The notes under the pieces: generated by a model
The model's input: the letters and a program-made list of their open reading frames with translations, nothing else
Databases searched by the model: none
What the model was told of the DNA's origin: nothing
Program-made: the position numbers and the translations under genes
Assembly (NCBI GenBank): GCA_963764695.1
Contig: CAVXTW010000001.1
Span: 1,178,001 to 1,242,000 of the forward strand
Direction of reading: 5' to 3'
Length of the DNA: 64,000 bases
Source of the DNA: DATFRY01 sp963764695
GTDB taxonomy: Bacteria; Myxococcota_A; Polyangia; Haliangiales; Haliangiaceae
Shown: one piece after another, positions 33,449 through 47,587 of the stretch
How the letters are laid out: every line of letters starts with the position of its first letter
Numbering within the stretch: position 1 is the first letter of the stretch

Positions 33449-34285
33449 TCACTCATCAGGTCCGCCGTGGCCGTTGCCGCCGTCGCCGCGCCGTCGCGGC
33501 AGCGTGACGGTGAACCTGGCGCCGCGGCCCGGCTGACTGTCGACGACAACCGAGCCGCCCATGGTCTCGCACAGCCGGCGCACGATCCAGAGGCCGAGGC
33601 CGAGCCCGCCCTTGTGGTGGCGCGTGTCGCCGCGCTCGAAGCGATCGAACACGCGCGGGCGCAGATCCTCGGCGATGCCGGGACCGTGATCGTGCACGAC
33701 GAGCGCGGCCGTGTCGTCGGGGCGCGCGTTCACGGCGATCTCGATGCGGCTGCCGGCCGCGAAGCGGACCGCGTTGGAGACCAGGTTGGTCGCGATCTGC
33801 TCCACCCGCATGCGGTCCCAGTGGCCGAGCATCGGGCCCGGCGTCGACACCTGCACCGAGCAGGACGCGGCCTCCGCCTCGCGCGCCATCGAGGCGGCGA
33901 CATCCTCCGCGATGCGCGACAGGTCGAGCTCTTCCTCGACCAGCGCGATGCCCCCGGGCGACTGCAGCGCCGACAGGTCCATCAGCCGGTTGAGCCGCTC
34001 GAGCAGGCGATCCAGCCCGCGCAGGAACAGGTCGAGCCGCGGGATGAGCCACTCGGCCGACACCGACCCGGACCTGGCCTTCCTCACCTCGGCCATGAGG
34101 TGATAGGCCTGCAGGAACACCGGTGACAGGGGATTGCGCAGCTCGTGGCCGACCAGGCCGATCAGCTCGTCGCGCGACCCGATGGTGCGCTCTAGCTCCT
34201 CGATGCGGCGTTCGAGGTCGGCGATCCTGGATGCGTCGCCGGCTTCCTCCACGCGCAGGAGGGGGGGAGGCGGAGGGGGGCTCAC
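33449..34285 (-). CDS. Cytoplasmic sensor histidine kinase
   Basis: The 278-residue protein has a coiled coil (about 18-40), the H-box L-V-G-H-E-L-R-N-P-L-S-P and an HATPase domain (N-L-V-S-N-A-V-R-F, H-D-H-G-P-G-I, L-G-L-G-L-W-I-V). There is no membrane segment or recognisable sensor domain. The GTG at 34285 gives an N-terminus of S-P-P-P-P-P-P; an ATG at 34372 is possible but crosses an A/T-rich, promoter-like stretch. It is paired with the response regulator just downstream. Confidence 0.88.
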   Translation of the reverse strand: MSPPPPPPLLRVEEAGDASRIADLERRIEELERTIGSRDELIGLVGHELRNPLSPVFLQAYHLMAEVRKARSGSVSAEWLIPRLDLFLRGLDRLLERLNRLMDLSALQSPGGIALVEEELDLSRIAEDVAASMAREAEAASCSVQVSTPGPMLGHWDRMRVEQIATNLVSNAVRFAAGSRIEIAVNARPDDTAALVVHDHGPGIAEDLRPRVFDRFERGDTRHHKGGLGLGLWIVRRLCETMGGSVVVDSQPGRGARFTVTLPRRRGDGGNGHGGPDE

Positions 34286-34435
34286 GACAGAAACAAATAA
34301 TGGTCGCCGCTCGCCGATGCTCCAACCGGTTTTACGAGCGAATCGCGCCGCGTCCCCGTGAGACCAGATCATGCCGTTCGCTCATGAGCATCGTGAAGAA
34401 AACTCATGAGAAGCGGGAGCGGGCGCTCGGCCTAC

Positions 34436-35050
34436 CTACCGGAAGGTGAAGATGAGGCCGCCGAGCAACGACCCGACCTCCGCCTCGCGATCGCCGAAGG
34501 AGCGCAGATAGCTGCCCGTGACGACGATCCCTCCGGAGCCCCAGAAGTGGGTCTCGATGCCGACCTCGCCGATCGCCGCCGGGGCGAACACCGAGTCCAC
34601 CAGCGTCTGTCCGTTCTGGTCGTCGGCCGGGCGCGATCGGGTCTGCTCCATGATGCCGCCACCGCCGGCGCCCAGGGTGAGGCGGAAGACGTCGCGCCCG
34701 AGGGTGAAGCGGGGCACCAGGGCCGCGGTGACGAAGTGGTTCTCGGTGACGTCGGCCGCCGGCGCCGCGCCGTCGGGCGGGTCGCTGACCGGCAGCGGCG
34801 AGTACTGCGCCACCAGCGCCAGCCCCAGCCCGATCTTGGTGGTGTAGCCGACCCGCAGGCCGACGCCGAGCCCGACCTCGCGCTGGTCGGCGGTCTCGCC
34901 CACCGGCACCAGCACGCCGCCGACGAACGACACCAGCCAGTACGGCTTCTTCGCCTTGGCTTCGGCGCCGGCCGGACACAGGCTCAGGACGGCGGCGAGC
35001 GCCGCCACCGCCGCAGCCGTGCGCCGGGGTCCAGACCACATTCCGCGCAT
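34436..35050 (-). CDS. Putative outer-membrane beta-barrel protein
   Basis: The 204-residue product has a signal peptide (cleavage near A-E-A-K) and then alternating hydrophobic strands with Gly and aromatic residues, for example G-L-G-V-G-L-R-V-G-Y, and ends in Phe-Arg (G-G-L-I-F-T-F-R), close to the terminal aromatic typical of barrel insertion signals. It looks like a small barrel of eight or so strands. No closer family assignment. It precedes the histidine kinase on the minus strand. Confidence 0.65.
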   Translation of the reverse strand: MRGMWSGPRRTAAAVAALAAVLSLCPAGAEAKAKKPYWLVSFVGGVLVPVGETADQREVGLGVGLRVGYTTKIGLGLALVAQYSPLPVSDPPDGAAPAADVTENHFVTAALVPRFTLGRDVFRLTLGAGGGGIMEQTRSRPADDQNGQTLVDSVFAPAAIGEVGIETHFWGSGGIVVTGSYLRSFGDREAEVGSLLGGLIFTFR

Positions 35051-35244
35051 CCTAGAACGAAACTCGTCCGGAAGCCGAAGCAGGTCCGGCAGAGATCAAC
35101 CGCGTGGACATTCAGGTCAGCCTTTCAGACGCGCGGACGGCCACCCATTGTGACCCGAACGCGGGCCCTCCGCCAATTCCGGTCCGGACCGGCGCCCCGG
35201 GGCGCGATGAGGCGGCGGGCCCGATCGGCTATGCTGCAGGCCCG

Positions 35245-36107
35245 GTGCGCGAGGTCATCGACAAGGCGCGGGTCCTGATCGAGGCGCTGCCCTACATCAA
35301 GGAGTTCCGCGGCCGCACCGTGGTCATCAAGATCGGCGGGGCCGCGCTCGACGACGCCGGCCTGCGCCGTCGCTTCGCCGAGGATGTCGTGCTCATGCAC
35401 TGGGTCGGCATCCAGGTCATCGTCGTGCACGGCGGCGGCGTGCAGGTGTCGGCCATGCTCGAACGGCTGGGGCTGGCGGCCCGCTTCGTCAACGGTCTGC
35501 GCGTCACCGACGCCGCCACCCTCGAGGTGGTCGAGATGGTGCTGGGTGGGAGCCTCAACAAGGACCTGGTGCGCCAGATCCAGCAGCTGGGCGGCCGCGC
35601 GGTCGGGCTGACCGGCGCCGACGGCGGCCTGGCCCGCGCGCGCCGGCTCGACCCGTCCGGCCCCGATCTCGGCCTGGTCGGCGAGGTGGAGGCGATCGAT
35701 CGCCGCGTGATCGATCGCCTGCTGCCCGACTTCATCCCGATCATCGCGCCGCTCGCGGTCGGCGGCGACGGGCAGACGCTCAACGTCAATGCCGACCCGT
35801 TCGCCGCCGCCCTCGCGGTCGCGCTGGGCGCCGAGAAGCTGGTGCTCTTGACCGACACCGAGGGGGTCAAGGACGGCACCGGTGCGCTCATCCCGTCGCT
35901 CAGCACCGGGCAGGCGCGCCGGCTGCGCGCGTCGGGCGCGGTGTCGGGCGGCATGATCCCGAAGATCGAGAACGCACTGGCCGCTGTCGAGCGCGGCGTG
36001 CACAAGGTACACATCATCGACGGCCGGCTCGAGCACGCGCTCTTGCTCGAGGTCTTCACCCGCGCCGGCGTCGGCACCCAGTTCATCGAGGCGGAGACAG
36101 AGACAGC

Positions 36108-36111
<4 letters not shown>
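35245..36111 (+). CDS. argB: Acetylglutamate kinase
   Basis: The 288-residue enzyme phosphorylates N-acetylglutamate, the second step of arginine synthesis. It has the glycine-rich V-V-I-K-I-G-G-A-A-L near residue 30, V-V-H-G-G-G, N-V-N-A-D and L-T-D-T-E-G-V. The GTG at 35245 gives the normal N-terminus; a longer version from 35104 adds about 47 residues with no family support. Its TGA stop overlaps the argD ATG (ATGA), so the two are coupled. Confidence 0.95.
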
Positions 36112-37352
<1,241 letters not shown>

Positions 37353-37354
37353 CC

Positions 37355-38323
37355 ATGTCCACGGCCCGCCGGCAGACCGGAGGCAGCAAGCGCGACTTCC
37401 TCTCGCTGCTCGATCTCTCGGAGGCGGAGATCGCGCGGCTGTTCGCGCGCGCGGCCGAGCTCAAGGAGCTGCGGCGGCGCGGCGAGGTGATCGCCACCCT
37501 GCGCGGCAAGGTGCTGGGCATGGTGTTCGAGAAGGCCTCCACCCGCACGCGCGTGTCGTTCGAGGTGGGCATGTTCGAGCTGGGTGGACATGCGGTGTTC
37601 CTCTCTGCCGAAGGGTCGCAGATCGCCCGCGGCGAGCCGATCCAGGACACGGCGCGAGTGCTGGGTGGTTATTGCCACGGCATCGTCATTCGCACCTTCG
37701 GCCAGCACCGGGCCGAGACCCTGGCCCGCTACGCACCGGTGCCTGTGGTCAACGGGCTCACCGATCTACATCACCCCTGCCAGTTGCTCGCCGACCTGTT
37801 CACGGTGCAAGAGCGCCTCGGCGCCATCCAGGGCGTGCGCTACGCCTGGATCGGCGACGGCAACAACATGGCCAACTCCTGGTGCAACGCGGCCGCGCTG
37901 CTCGGGCTCGACCTCGTGCTGGCCTGCCCGGAAGGGTTCGACCCGGACCCGGGCGTGCTCGCCGGCACCCGCTCCATGCTGGCCCAGCGCGGGCGCGGGT
38001 CGGTCCGGCTGGTGCGCGACCCGGCCGAGGCCGCCGACGGCGCGGACGTGATCTCGACCGACGTGTGGGCGTCGATGGGGCAAGAGGAGCAGGCCGACGA
38101 CCGACGCGTCAGATTTGCGGGTTTCTCGGTCGACGAGAAGCTGCTGGCCGGCGCGGCCCGCCGAGCCATCGTGCTCCATTGCCTGCCCGCGCACCGGGGT
38201 GAGGAGATCGCCGCCACGGTGCTCGACGGGCCGCGGAGCGCCGTGTGGCAGCAGGCAGAGAACCGGCTGCACGTGCAGAAGGCCGTCCTCGAGCTCTTCC
38301 TTGCCGGTCCAAAGGAACACTGA
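37355..38323 (+). CDS. argF: Ornithine carbamoyltransferase
   Basis: The 322-residue enzyme joins carbamoyl phosphate with ornithine to give citrulline. Motifs are F-E-K-A-S-T-R-T-R-V-S-F-E (carbamoyl phosphate site), H-H-P-C-Q (ornithine side) and H-C-L-P-A-H-R-G-E-E near the end. ATG 37355 is two bases after the argD stop. No argG, argH or carbamoyl phosphate synthetase gene is in the window, so the rest of the pathway must be elsewhere. Confidence 0.96.
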   Translation: MSTARRQTGGSKRDFLSLLDLSEAEIARLFARAAELKELRRRGEVIATLRGKVLGMVFEKASTRTRVSFEVGMFELGGHAVFLSAEGSQIARGEPIQDTARVLGGYCHGIVIRTFGQHRAETLARYAPVPVVNGLTDLHHPCQLLADLFTVQERLGAIQGVRYAWIGDGNNMANSWCNAAALLGLDLVLACPEGFDPDPGVLAGTRSMLAQRGRGSVRLVRDPAEAADGADVISTDVWASMGQEEQADDRRVRFAGFSVDEKLLAGAARRAIVLHCLPAHRGEEIAATVLDGPRSAVWQQAENRLHVQKAVLELFLAGPKEH

Positions 38324-38407
38324 CCGGCACAAAGCGGTGGGGCTGGCTGACCGGCCCCGTGCTAGCATCGAGGAGCGGTAGTCGCCACCGTCGGGGGCCG
38401 GGCGTCA

Positions 38408-39607
38408 GTGAGCGTGATCCCTCAGGAGATCCCGGATTACGGGAGTTCGCTGCTCGCACCGCGGCAGAACCCGGATTTTTCGCCCGGCTCGGGCTTCACC
38501 ACCGAGGACTACTTCGTCTGGAGCCGTCTCGACGGCCGCACGTCGCTGCGCCAGGTGATCCTCATGGTCGGTCTAGGCATCGAGAAATCGATCAGCATCC
38601 TGCGCAAGCTGCGCCGGAGCGGCGCCGTGCTGCTGCCGGGCGAGAATCCGGGCGCTGCATCCTCGGCGGGTGCGGCGGGGCCCGCGGTCGTCCCGGCGGC
38701 GGTGCCGATGGCGGCGGCGCCGGTCGCCGCACCGACGGAAAAATCCGCCCGGGTCACAGGCGATCGGACGACCGAGGAGCTCGGGCCGGTCGAGCTGGGC
38801 GCGCTGACCCCTGACGAGGAGCGCATTCTTGGCGAGGTCGTGGCGCTGGAGGAGCGGGAGAAACGGCGTATCATCCAGCTGATGCGGTTGGTGGCGGGTG
38901 GTGACCACTTCGCGGTGCTCGGGGTACCGCGGACGGCGGAGCGCAATGACCTCCGGAGGGCGTACTACCGCCTGTCGAAGGAGTTCCACCCGGATCGCCA
39001 CTACAAGCAGGACCTGGGCAGCTTCGGTCCGATGCTGAGCATCATCTTCAAGACCGCGACCGAGGCGTTCGAGGAGCTGGGCGACGACGAGGGGCGCGCC
39101 GCGCATCTCGCGTCGCTCGCGGCCGGACCGGATGCGGGGCGCGGCACGCGATCAGGTCCACGCGCGGAGAGCACGGGGTCCTTTCCGGCCAGCCGCTCGA
39201 CCGGCCCGCAGCCGCCGACCTCGCAGCAGGCAGCCGATCTGTTCGCGCGCGCGTGCGAGCGCGAGATCGGCGGAGACGCGGCGGGCGCGCTGCGCCTGTT
39301 CCGGGCCGCGATCAAGTCCGACCCGCAGCCGCGCTACCTGCGCCGCGCTGCGAAGTGCGCGCTGGGCTTCGGACAGCTCGCCGAGGCCCAGGCCTACGCC
39401 GAGAAGGCGGTCAAGCTGCGCAGCGACGACGCCTCCTACGCCAGGCTGATGGCCGAGGTGCAGCGCGCGGGCGGCCGGCTGGACGACGCAGAGAAGACTC
39501 TCGAGCGCGCCCTCGAGTTGCCGTCGACGAGCGATGCCCTGGCACGGGAGCTCCAGGGGGATCTGACGGCGGTCCGCGCTGCCCGGTCTCCCCGCCCCGA
39601 GGGCTGA
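38408..39607 (+). CDS. DnaJ-domain protein with N-terminal wHTH-like module and TPR tail
   Basis: The 399-residue protein has a module at about 35-75 (Y-F-V-W-S-R-L-D-G-R-T-S-L) that also appears at the end of the acidic protein downstream. It continues with an Ala/Pro linker, a J domain (about 165-230; Y-Y-R-L-S-K-E-F-H-P-D-R, with the HPD that stimulates Hsp70 ATPase) and TPR-like repeats to the end. The GTG at 38408 is the first start. It is 57 bases before the DnaK-like gene, so this is very likely its co-chaperone. Confidence 0.87.
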   Translation: MSVIPQEIPDYGSSLLAPRQNPDFSPGSGFTTEDYFVWSRLDGRTSLRQVILMVGLGIEKSISILRKLRRSGAVLLPGENPGAASSAGAAGPAVVPAAVPMAAAPVAAPTEKSARVTGDRTTEELGPVELGALTPDEERILGEVVALEEREKRRIIQLMRLVAGGDHFAVLGVPRTAERNDLRRAYYRLSKEFHPDRHYKQDLGSFGPMLSIIFKTATEAFEELGDDEGRAAHLASLAAGPDAGRGTRSGPRAESTGSFPASRSTGPQPPTSQQAADLFARACEREIGGDAAGALRLFRAAIKSDPQPRYLRRAAKCALGFGQLAEAQAYAEKAVKLRSDDASYARLMAEVQRAGGRLDDAEKTLERALELPSTSDALARELQGDLTAVRAARSPRPEG

Positions 39608-39664
39608 TGTGCACCGCCACAAATCCCGTGAACCCGAACCCCGACACTGTCGAAGGAACCCCCG

Positions 39665-41509
<1,845 letters not shown>

Positions 41510-41549
41510 GGCGGCGGGGAAGAGGAGAAGCGAGCCAAGAAGAACGGAA

Positions 41550-43708
41550 GTGTCTGACGGATCCAAGAATCACACCGCGGGCGGCGGCGACACGCAGGAG
41601 CCGGGTAGCGGGGCGGCGCAGGCGACCGCCGGCAACGTGAGGCTCCGCGCCGAGGAAGTGATCGAGCGCGGGCTGCGTCTGTACGCGCAGGGCGACCTGA
41701 TTGGCGCCGTGGCCGAGTGGCGGCGAGCGCTCGAGATCGACCGCAGCAACCGGCGCGCGCGGGACTACGTCTCGTACGTCGACGATCACTTCGAGGTGCT
41801 CAGCGAGAAGTTCCGGCTCGCGCGCGAGCAGCGCGAGGCGGAGCTGGAGCCGCTGGTCGAGCCGCTCGGGCTGGCCATCGAGATCGAGGCGGACGACCCG
41901 ATGGAGGACATGAGCCCCTACGAGTCGATCGAGCTCGAGGGATCGCCGGGCCGGGCACCCAGCGAAGAGGACGACGACAGCACGTCTCCCGCGCCGGGTG
42001 CGCCGCACGTCGGCGGAGACGCGGCCGGCGGCAAGGTCGGCGTGGGGCGTCGAGCGTGGGCCCGGCGCGCCCTGGCCCGCGAGCTCGACGAGCGCTGGCC
42101 GATGGAAGAGTCGTGGCCGTCGGCCTCGCGCAGCAACGATACCCTCGAGATGGCCGTCAACCCGAGCGTGCTCGACGACCTGGACGACCTCGTCGCGGCG
42201 GTGGCCGAGGGGGCCCACGCGGCCGACGACGAGGCGGACGACGACGACGTGCCGGTCAACGAGGCGCCGGACGACGAGGGGCCCGACGGCGACGAGGGCG
42301 TCAGCGTCGAGGAGCCGCTCGACAACTACGAGCCGCCCAGCGGCCAGACCATCGACGACGTGCTGGACGCGGTCGACGAGGAGGACACCGGCCCGGGCGA
42401 GTCCACCCAGCCGTCGCGGCCGTCGCTCGATCGCTTCGGTGAGCGCGGCCTCCCGACCGCGGAGGGCAGCGGGAGGCTCGACGCGTCGAGGCTGGCGCAG
42501 GCCCAGCGGTTCGCCGCCGCCCTGGCGGAGCCGGATCCTCTCGACAGCGACGGCGAGGCCTGGGCCGACGGCACGCCGCCGATCGAGACAATGGAGCGCC
42601 CCGGTGGCGACATCGAGCAGTCCGGCCTGTCGCACCTTCGCGAGGACGAGCTGCGCGAGGTGCGGGTCACGTTCCGGCGCTCGCCGCGGACCACCGCGCC
42701 GGCGGCGGAGCCGGAGCTGGCCGCGGATGCAGCGACCGACCCGGCGGCCGACCGGAACGCCGACGAGGAAGAGGATGCGGCCGACCGCGTGGAGGCGCGC
42801 GACATCGTCGCCGAGCTGGACGCCGACGACGACATGGCCGACGACGACCTGGTCAACCGCGCCGGCGACAGGGCCGACAGTGAACACGGCGCGGATGACG
42901 ACCAGTCGGACGAGACCCGCGCGCGCGCCGCGCGAGACTCCGGCGGCGGGGACGACGACGACGACCGCGACGATCGCAGCGAGGACGACGTCGACGAGGA
43001 GGAGCTGACCATCGAGCGAGGAGGCGGCGTGTCGTCGCGCGTGTCGCAGATCCGGCGCCGGCGCATGACCGCGACGACGGCGCCGCCGCGCGACCCCACC
43101 GCGGTGCCGCTGCGCCGCACCACCACGCCGGTGGCCGCGATGCGCCGGACGACCGCGCCGGTGCCGCCCTGGGCGTCGGACGGCGACCGCGCCACCACCG
43201 AGCTGACCGGTCGCAAGCGGCCGATGGCGCACACAGCGATCTCCATCGACCTGGTCTCGGCGGACCTGCTCGCCGAGCTGGCCGCGGCGATGGACGGGAC
43301 CGGCACGCGGGCCGACGAGCAGCTGCGCGACCGGGTCGGCTGGCTCATCGATCGCGCCCGGCAGGAGAACCGCGAGGGCCGCTACCCGAGGGCGGTGGTG
43401 GCGGTCGATCTCGCGCTCGACGAGAACCCGGAGAGCGCGGTGGTGCAGAAGCTCATCCACTCCAACCGCGAGCTGTTCCTCGAGATCTACGCCAACTACC
43501 TGGGCGACCTGCGCGCGGTGCCCGCCGTGGCTCTGCCGATGAGCGATATACCGGTCAGCGAGCTCGATCACCGGGCCGCGTTCCTGTTATCTCGCGTGGA
43601 TGGCGTGCTGTCGCTGGAGGATGTCCTCGACGTGGCCGGGATGGCCAGGCTGGAGGCGTTCCGGCACCTCAGCCGGCTGATGTTGCGCGGTATCCTCGAG
43701 ATCCGTCC

Positions 43709-43712
<4 letters not shown>
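41550..43712 (+). CDS. Very acidic multi-domain protein with TPR-like start
   Basis: The 720-residue protein begins with a TPR-like stretch (A-E-E-V-I-E-R-G-L-R-L-Y-A-Q-G-D-L, W-R-R-A-L-E-I-D). Its middle (about 110-480) is low-complexity and Asp/Glu-rich, for example runs of D-D-D and E-D. A basic P-rich part (R-R-T-T-T-P-V, R-R-T-T-A-P-V) follows. The C-terminal 60 residues form the same S-R-V-D-G-x-x-S-L module found in the DnaJ protein. The disordered, Ser/Thr-rich parts would suit phosphorylation by kinase 3, whose ATG overlaps this gene's TGA (ATGA). Family unknown; the link to the DnaK-like chaperone is by context. Confidence 0.7.
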
Positions 43713-44683
<971 letters not shown>

Positions 44684-44735
44684 CATCGTTGTCCAGATCC
44701 GGCGTCACGCTGGACCGGATGCTACGGTCTCATCC

Positions 44736-46058
44736 ATGCTCGAGCGCCTCCGCGCCATGCTGCCGGCGATGGGGGGCGCCCTGCGCTACCGCAACTACCG
44801 CCTGTTCTTCGCCGGCCAGGGCATCTCGCTCATCGGCTCCTGGCTGACCCGGGTTGCCACCAGCTGGCTGGTCTACCGCCTGACCGGGTCGGCGCTGCTG
44901 CTCGGCCTTGTCGCCTTCGCCGGCCAGGTGCCGACCTTCGTGCTGGCTCCGTTCGCCGGGGTGCTGATCGACAGGTGGAACCGCCACCGCATTCTTGTCG
45001 TCACCCAGGTCCTGGCCATGGTGCAGTCGGCGCTGCTGGCTGGCTTCGCGCTGAGCGGGACCATCACGGTCGCGCACGTGTTCGCCCTGTCCATCCTGCA
45101 GGGCCTGGTCAACGCCTTCGACATGCCGGCGCGCCAGTCGTTCGTCGTCGAGATGGTGGAGTCGCGCGAGAACCTGCCCAACGCGATCGCGCTCAACTCG
45201 TCGCTGGTCAACAGCGCGCGGCTGATCGGGCCGTCGGTGGGGGGCGTGCTGATCGCGGCGTTCGGCGAGGGCTGGTGCTTCGCCATCGACGCGGTCAGCT
45301 ACATCGCCGTCATCGCGTCGCTGCTTGCCATGCGCGTCGTGCCGCGCCCGCGCCAGGCCTCGCGCGCGCACGTCCTGGCCGAGCTGCGCGCCGGGGCGGC
45401 CTACGTGGCCCGCTTCGCGCCGATCCGCGCGATTCTCTTGTTGCTCGCGCTGGTCAGCTTCACCGGCGTGCCCTACATCGTGCTGACGCCGATCTTCGCC
45501 GCCGAGGTGCTGGGCGGCGGTCCTCACACGCTGGGCCTGCTCATGGCCACGTCCGGGGTCGGCGCGCTGTGCGGCGCGCTGTGGCTGGCATCGCGCAAGA
45601 CCGTGCTCGGCCTCGGCAAGACCCTGGTGATCACCAGCTCGGTCCTCGGCGCGGGCCTCATCGGCTACGCACTGTCGCAGTGGGTGTGGCTGTCGCTCGT
45701 GTTCCTGCTCGCGATCGGCGCCGGCATGGTGATCTCGATGGGCGCGAGCAACACCATCTTGCAGACCGTCGTCAACGAGGACAAGCGCGGGCGGGTGATG
45801 GGCTTCTACGCCATGGCCTTCTTCGGCATGGCGCCGTTCGGCAGCCTGGCCGCCGGCGCGCTGGCCGAGCGGTTCGGCGCGCCGGCCACCGTGCTCGGCT
45901 GCGGCGTGGCCACCCTCGTCGGGACGGCGCTGTTCGCGCGCAAGCTGCCCGAGCTGCGCCGCCTGGTCCGGCCCATCTACCAGCGGCTCGGCATCCTGCC
46001 CGAGATCGCCGAGGGGCTGCGCCAGACCAGCGCGATGTCGGCACCGACAGATCAGTGA
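44736..46058 (+). CDS. MFS exporter (EntS-like)
   Basis: The 440-residue protein has about 12 membrane segments. The first 60 residues match the enterobactin-exporter-like MFS group (F-F-A-G-Q-G-I-S-L-I-G-S-W-L, W-L-V-Y-R-L-T-G-S-A, P-F-A-G-V-L-I-D-R-W-N-R). It should use proton motive force to export a small molecule; the substrate is unknown. It follows kinase 3 by 52 bases, a gap with no clear promoter. Confidence 0.9.
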   Translation: MLERLRAMLPAMGGALRYRNYRLFFAGQGISLIGSWLTRVATSWLVYRLTGSALLLGLVAFAGQVPTFVLAPFAGVLIDRWNRHRILVVTQVLAMVQSALLAGFALSGTITVAHVFALSILQGLVNAFDMPARQSFVVEMVESRENLPNAIALNSSLVNSARLIGPSVGGVLIAAFGEGWCFAIDAVSYIAVIASLLAMRVVPRPRQASRAHVLAELRAGAAYVARFAPIRAILLLLALVSFTGVPYIVLTPIFAAEVLGGGPHTLGLLMATSGVGALCGALWLASRKTVLGLGKTLVITSSVLGAGLIGYALSQWVWLSLVFLLAIGAGMVISMGASNTILQTVVNEDKRGRVMGFYAMAFFGMAPFGSLAAGALAERFGAPATVLGCGVATLVGTALFARKLPELRRLVRPIYQRLGILPEIAEGLRQTSAMSAPTDQ

Positions 46059-46089
46059 CTCGGCGCTCGCAGGTGGTAGAAGCACGGGC

Positions 46090-47001
46090 ATGGAACCCAT
46101 GCTCGGCCGCACGAGACCGCATCGTGACGTGGTGGACCGCGAGGCGTTCGAGCACCTGTGCGTGGCGTGTCACGGCTTCTCGGCGCTGGTGACCGGCCGC
46201 CGCGGCGACCAGCACCACACCGTGCTGTTCGACGTCGGCCCGTCGGCCGAGGTGTGGCTGGACAACGCCCGCCGACTGGCGGTCGACCTCGCGTCGATCG
46301 AGACGATCTTCCTGTCGCACTGGCACTTCGACCACAGCGGCGCGCTGCCGGGTGTGGTGGCGGCGGTGGCGGAGGCGCGGCGCAAGGCGGGCAGGCCGGC
46401 GCCGGTGGTGGACCTGCACCCGGACCGGCCGGATCAGCGCGGCGGCATGATGCCCAACGGCATGCTGGTGCTGCTGCCGCCGGAGCCGACGCTGGAGGCG
46501 ATCGCGGCCGCGGGCGGAGACATCCGCCTCCACGCCGAGGCGCACGCGGTGGGCTGCTTCACCGGCAGCGGCGCGATTGCGCGCGAGACCGAATACGAGA
46601 CCGGCATGGCGGGCCACCACACGATCCGCGGCGGAGCGGTCGCCCCGGATCCGCTGATCATGGACGAGCGCTACCTCGCCTTCGGTGTGCGCGGCCGCGG
46701 CGTCACCGTGCTGTCGGCCTGCTCGCACGCCGGCATCGTCAACGCCTCGCTCGACGCCCGCCGCGCGTTCGGCGGCGAGGCGATCGACCTCGTGCTGGGC
46801 GGCTACCACCTGGCCGGCAAGGGCATGGAGCCGCGCATCGCGGCGACCGTGCGTGATCTGAAAGAGCGCGTCGCCCCGGCGGTGGTCGCGCCCGGCCACT
46901 GCACCGGCTGGCGCGCCAAGGCCGCCCTGGCCGCCGCCTTCGCGCCGCAGCGCTACGGGCCGAGCGCGGTCGGCTCCAGCTATCTCTTGCGCGCGCGCTG
47001 A
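46090..47001 (+). CDS. Metallo-beta-lactamase-fold hydrolase
   Basis: The 303-residue protein has the metal-binding H-W-H-F-D-H-S-G-A-L and further His motifs (G-H-H-T-I, C-S-H-A-G-I, G-G-Y-H-L, G-H-C-T-G). The G-F-S-A-L-V start of the fold comes at residue 29, earlier than in longer relatives, so the ATG at 46090 may omit 20-30 residues, or the protein is simply short. Resembles the group that includes MptA/RFA-P-synthase-like enzymes; substrate not known. Confidence 0.83.
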   Translation: MEPMLGRTRPHRDVVDREAFEHLCVACHGFSALVTGRRGDQHHTVLFDVGPSAEVWLDNARRLAVDLASIETIFLSHWHFDHSGALPGVVAAVAEARRKAGRPAPVVDLHPDRPDQRGGMMPNGMLVLLPPEPTLEAIAAAGGDIRLHAEAHAVGCFTGSGAIARETEYETGMAGHHTIRGGAVAPDPLIMDERYLAFGVRGRGVTVLSACSHAGIVNASLDARRAFGGEAIDLVLGGYHLAGKGMEPRIAATVRDLKERVAPAVVAPGHCTGWRAKAALAAAFAPQRYGPSAVGSSYLLRAR

Positions 47002-47014
47002 AGGTCGCGCCTGC

Positions 47015-47572
47015 TCAACGCCGCGCGGGCGCCCACCAGCGCCCGATCTGCAGTCCGGAGCCGAGGCGCTGCCCGGGCAGAAAGCCGCTGTCGCGGCCGC
47101 ACACCCGGGCCACGTCGAGCGCGGTGATGAGGCCGACCAGCCGGCCCTCGGCCACCACCACCACGTGCTCGATCCCCTCGTACGCCATCAGCGCGGCCGC
47201 CTGGGCCACCGGCGCCTGCGGCGGCAGCCAGAAGAGCAGCCCCGAGGCCACCTGGCAGGCAACGAGATCGCAGCCATGATCGAGCGCCAGCACGTCGGTG
47301 CGCGTGATGATGCCGTGCGGCCGCTCGTCCGGATCGACCACCACCACGGCGCTGGCGGCAGCATCGGCCAGCATCGCCCGCACCCGGGCCGCGGGCATGC
47401 CGACAGAGACGCTCGGCGGATCCGGCGTCATCGCCGTCTCGATCGGGTCGAGCAGTCCCCCGTCGGACAGCGAACACGCCACGGAGAGCGCCGGCGAGCT
47501 CCCGCCGGCGAGACGGGGTGCGGCGCGCGAGGGGAGCTTGCGCAGCATCCCGCCAGCGTGCACCGCCGACAC
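47015..47572 (-). CDS. CBS-domain pair protein
   Basis: The 185-residue product carries two CBS motifs (A-A-S-A-V-V-V-V-D-P-D-E-R-P-H-G-I-I-T-R-T-D-V-L and G-I-E-H-V-V-V-V-A-E-G-R-L-V-G-L-I-T-A-L-D-V), which together form an adenine-nucleotide-binding module. A GTG at 47572 or ATG at 47548 may be the start. No other domain is seen; probably an energy or nucleotide sensor. Confidence 0.82.
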   Translation of the reverse strand: MSAVHAGGMLRKLPSRAAPRLAGGSSPALSVACSLSDGGLLDPIETAMTPDPPSVSVGMPAARVRAMLADAAASAVVVVDPDERPHGIITRTDVLALDHGCDLVACQVASGLLFWLPPQAPVAQAAALMAYEGIEHVVVVAEGRLVGLITALDVARVCGRDSGFLPGQRLGSGLQIGRWWAPARR

Positions 47573-47587
47573 GACGCAGGTGTGTCG

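Noticed and set aside
46090..47001. MBL hydrolase as a further frame-break gene
   Set aside because: The N-terminus looks short compared with the family, but no upstream frame carries the missing part, so no break can be supported.
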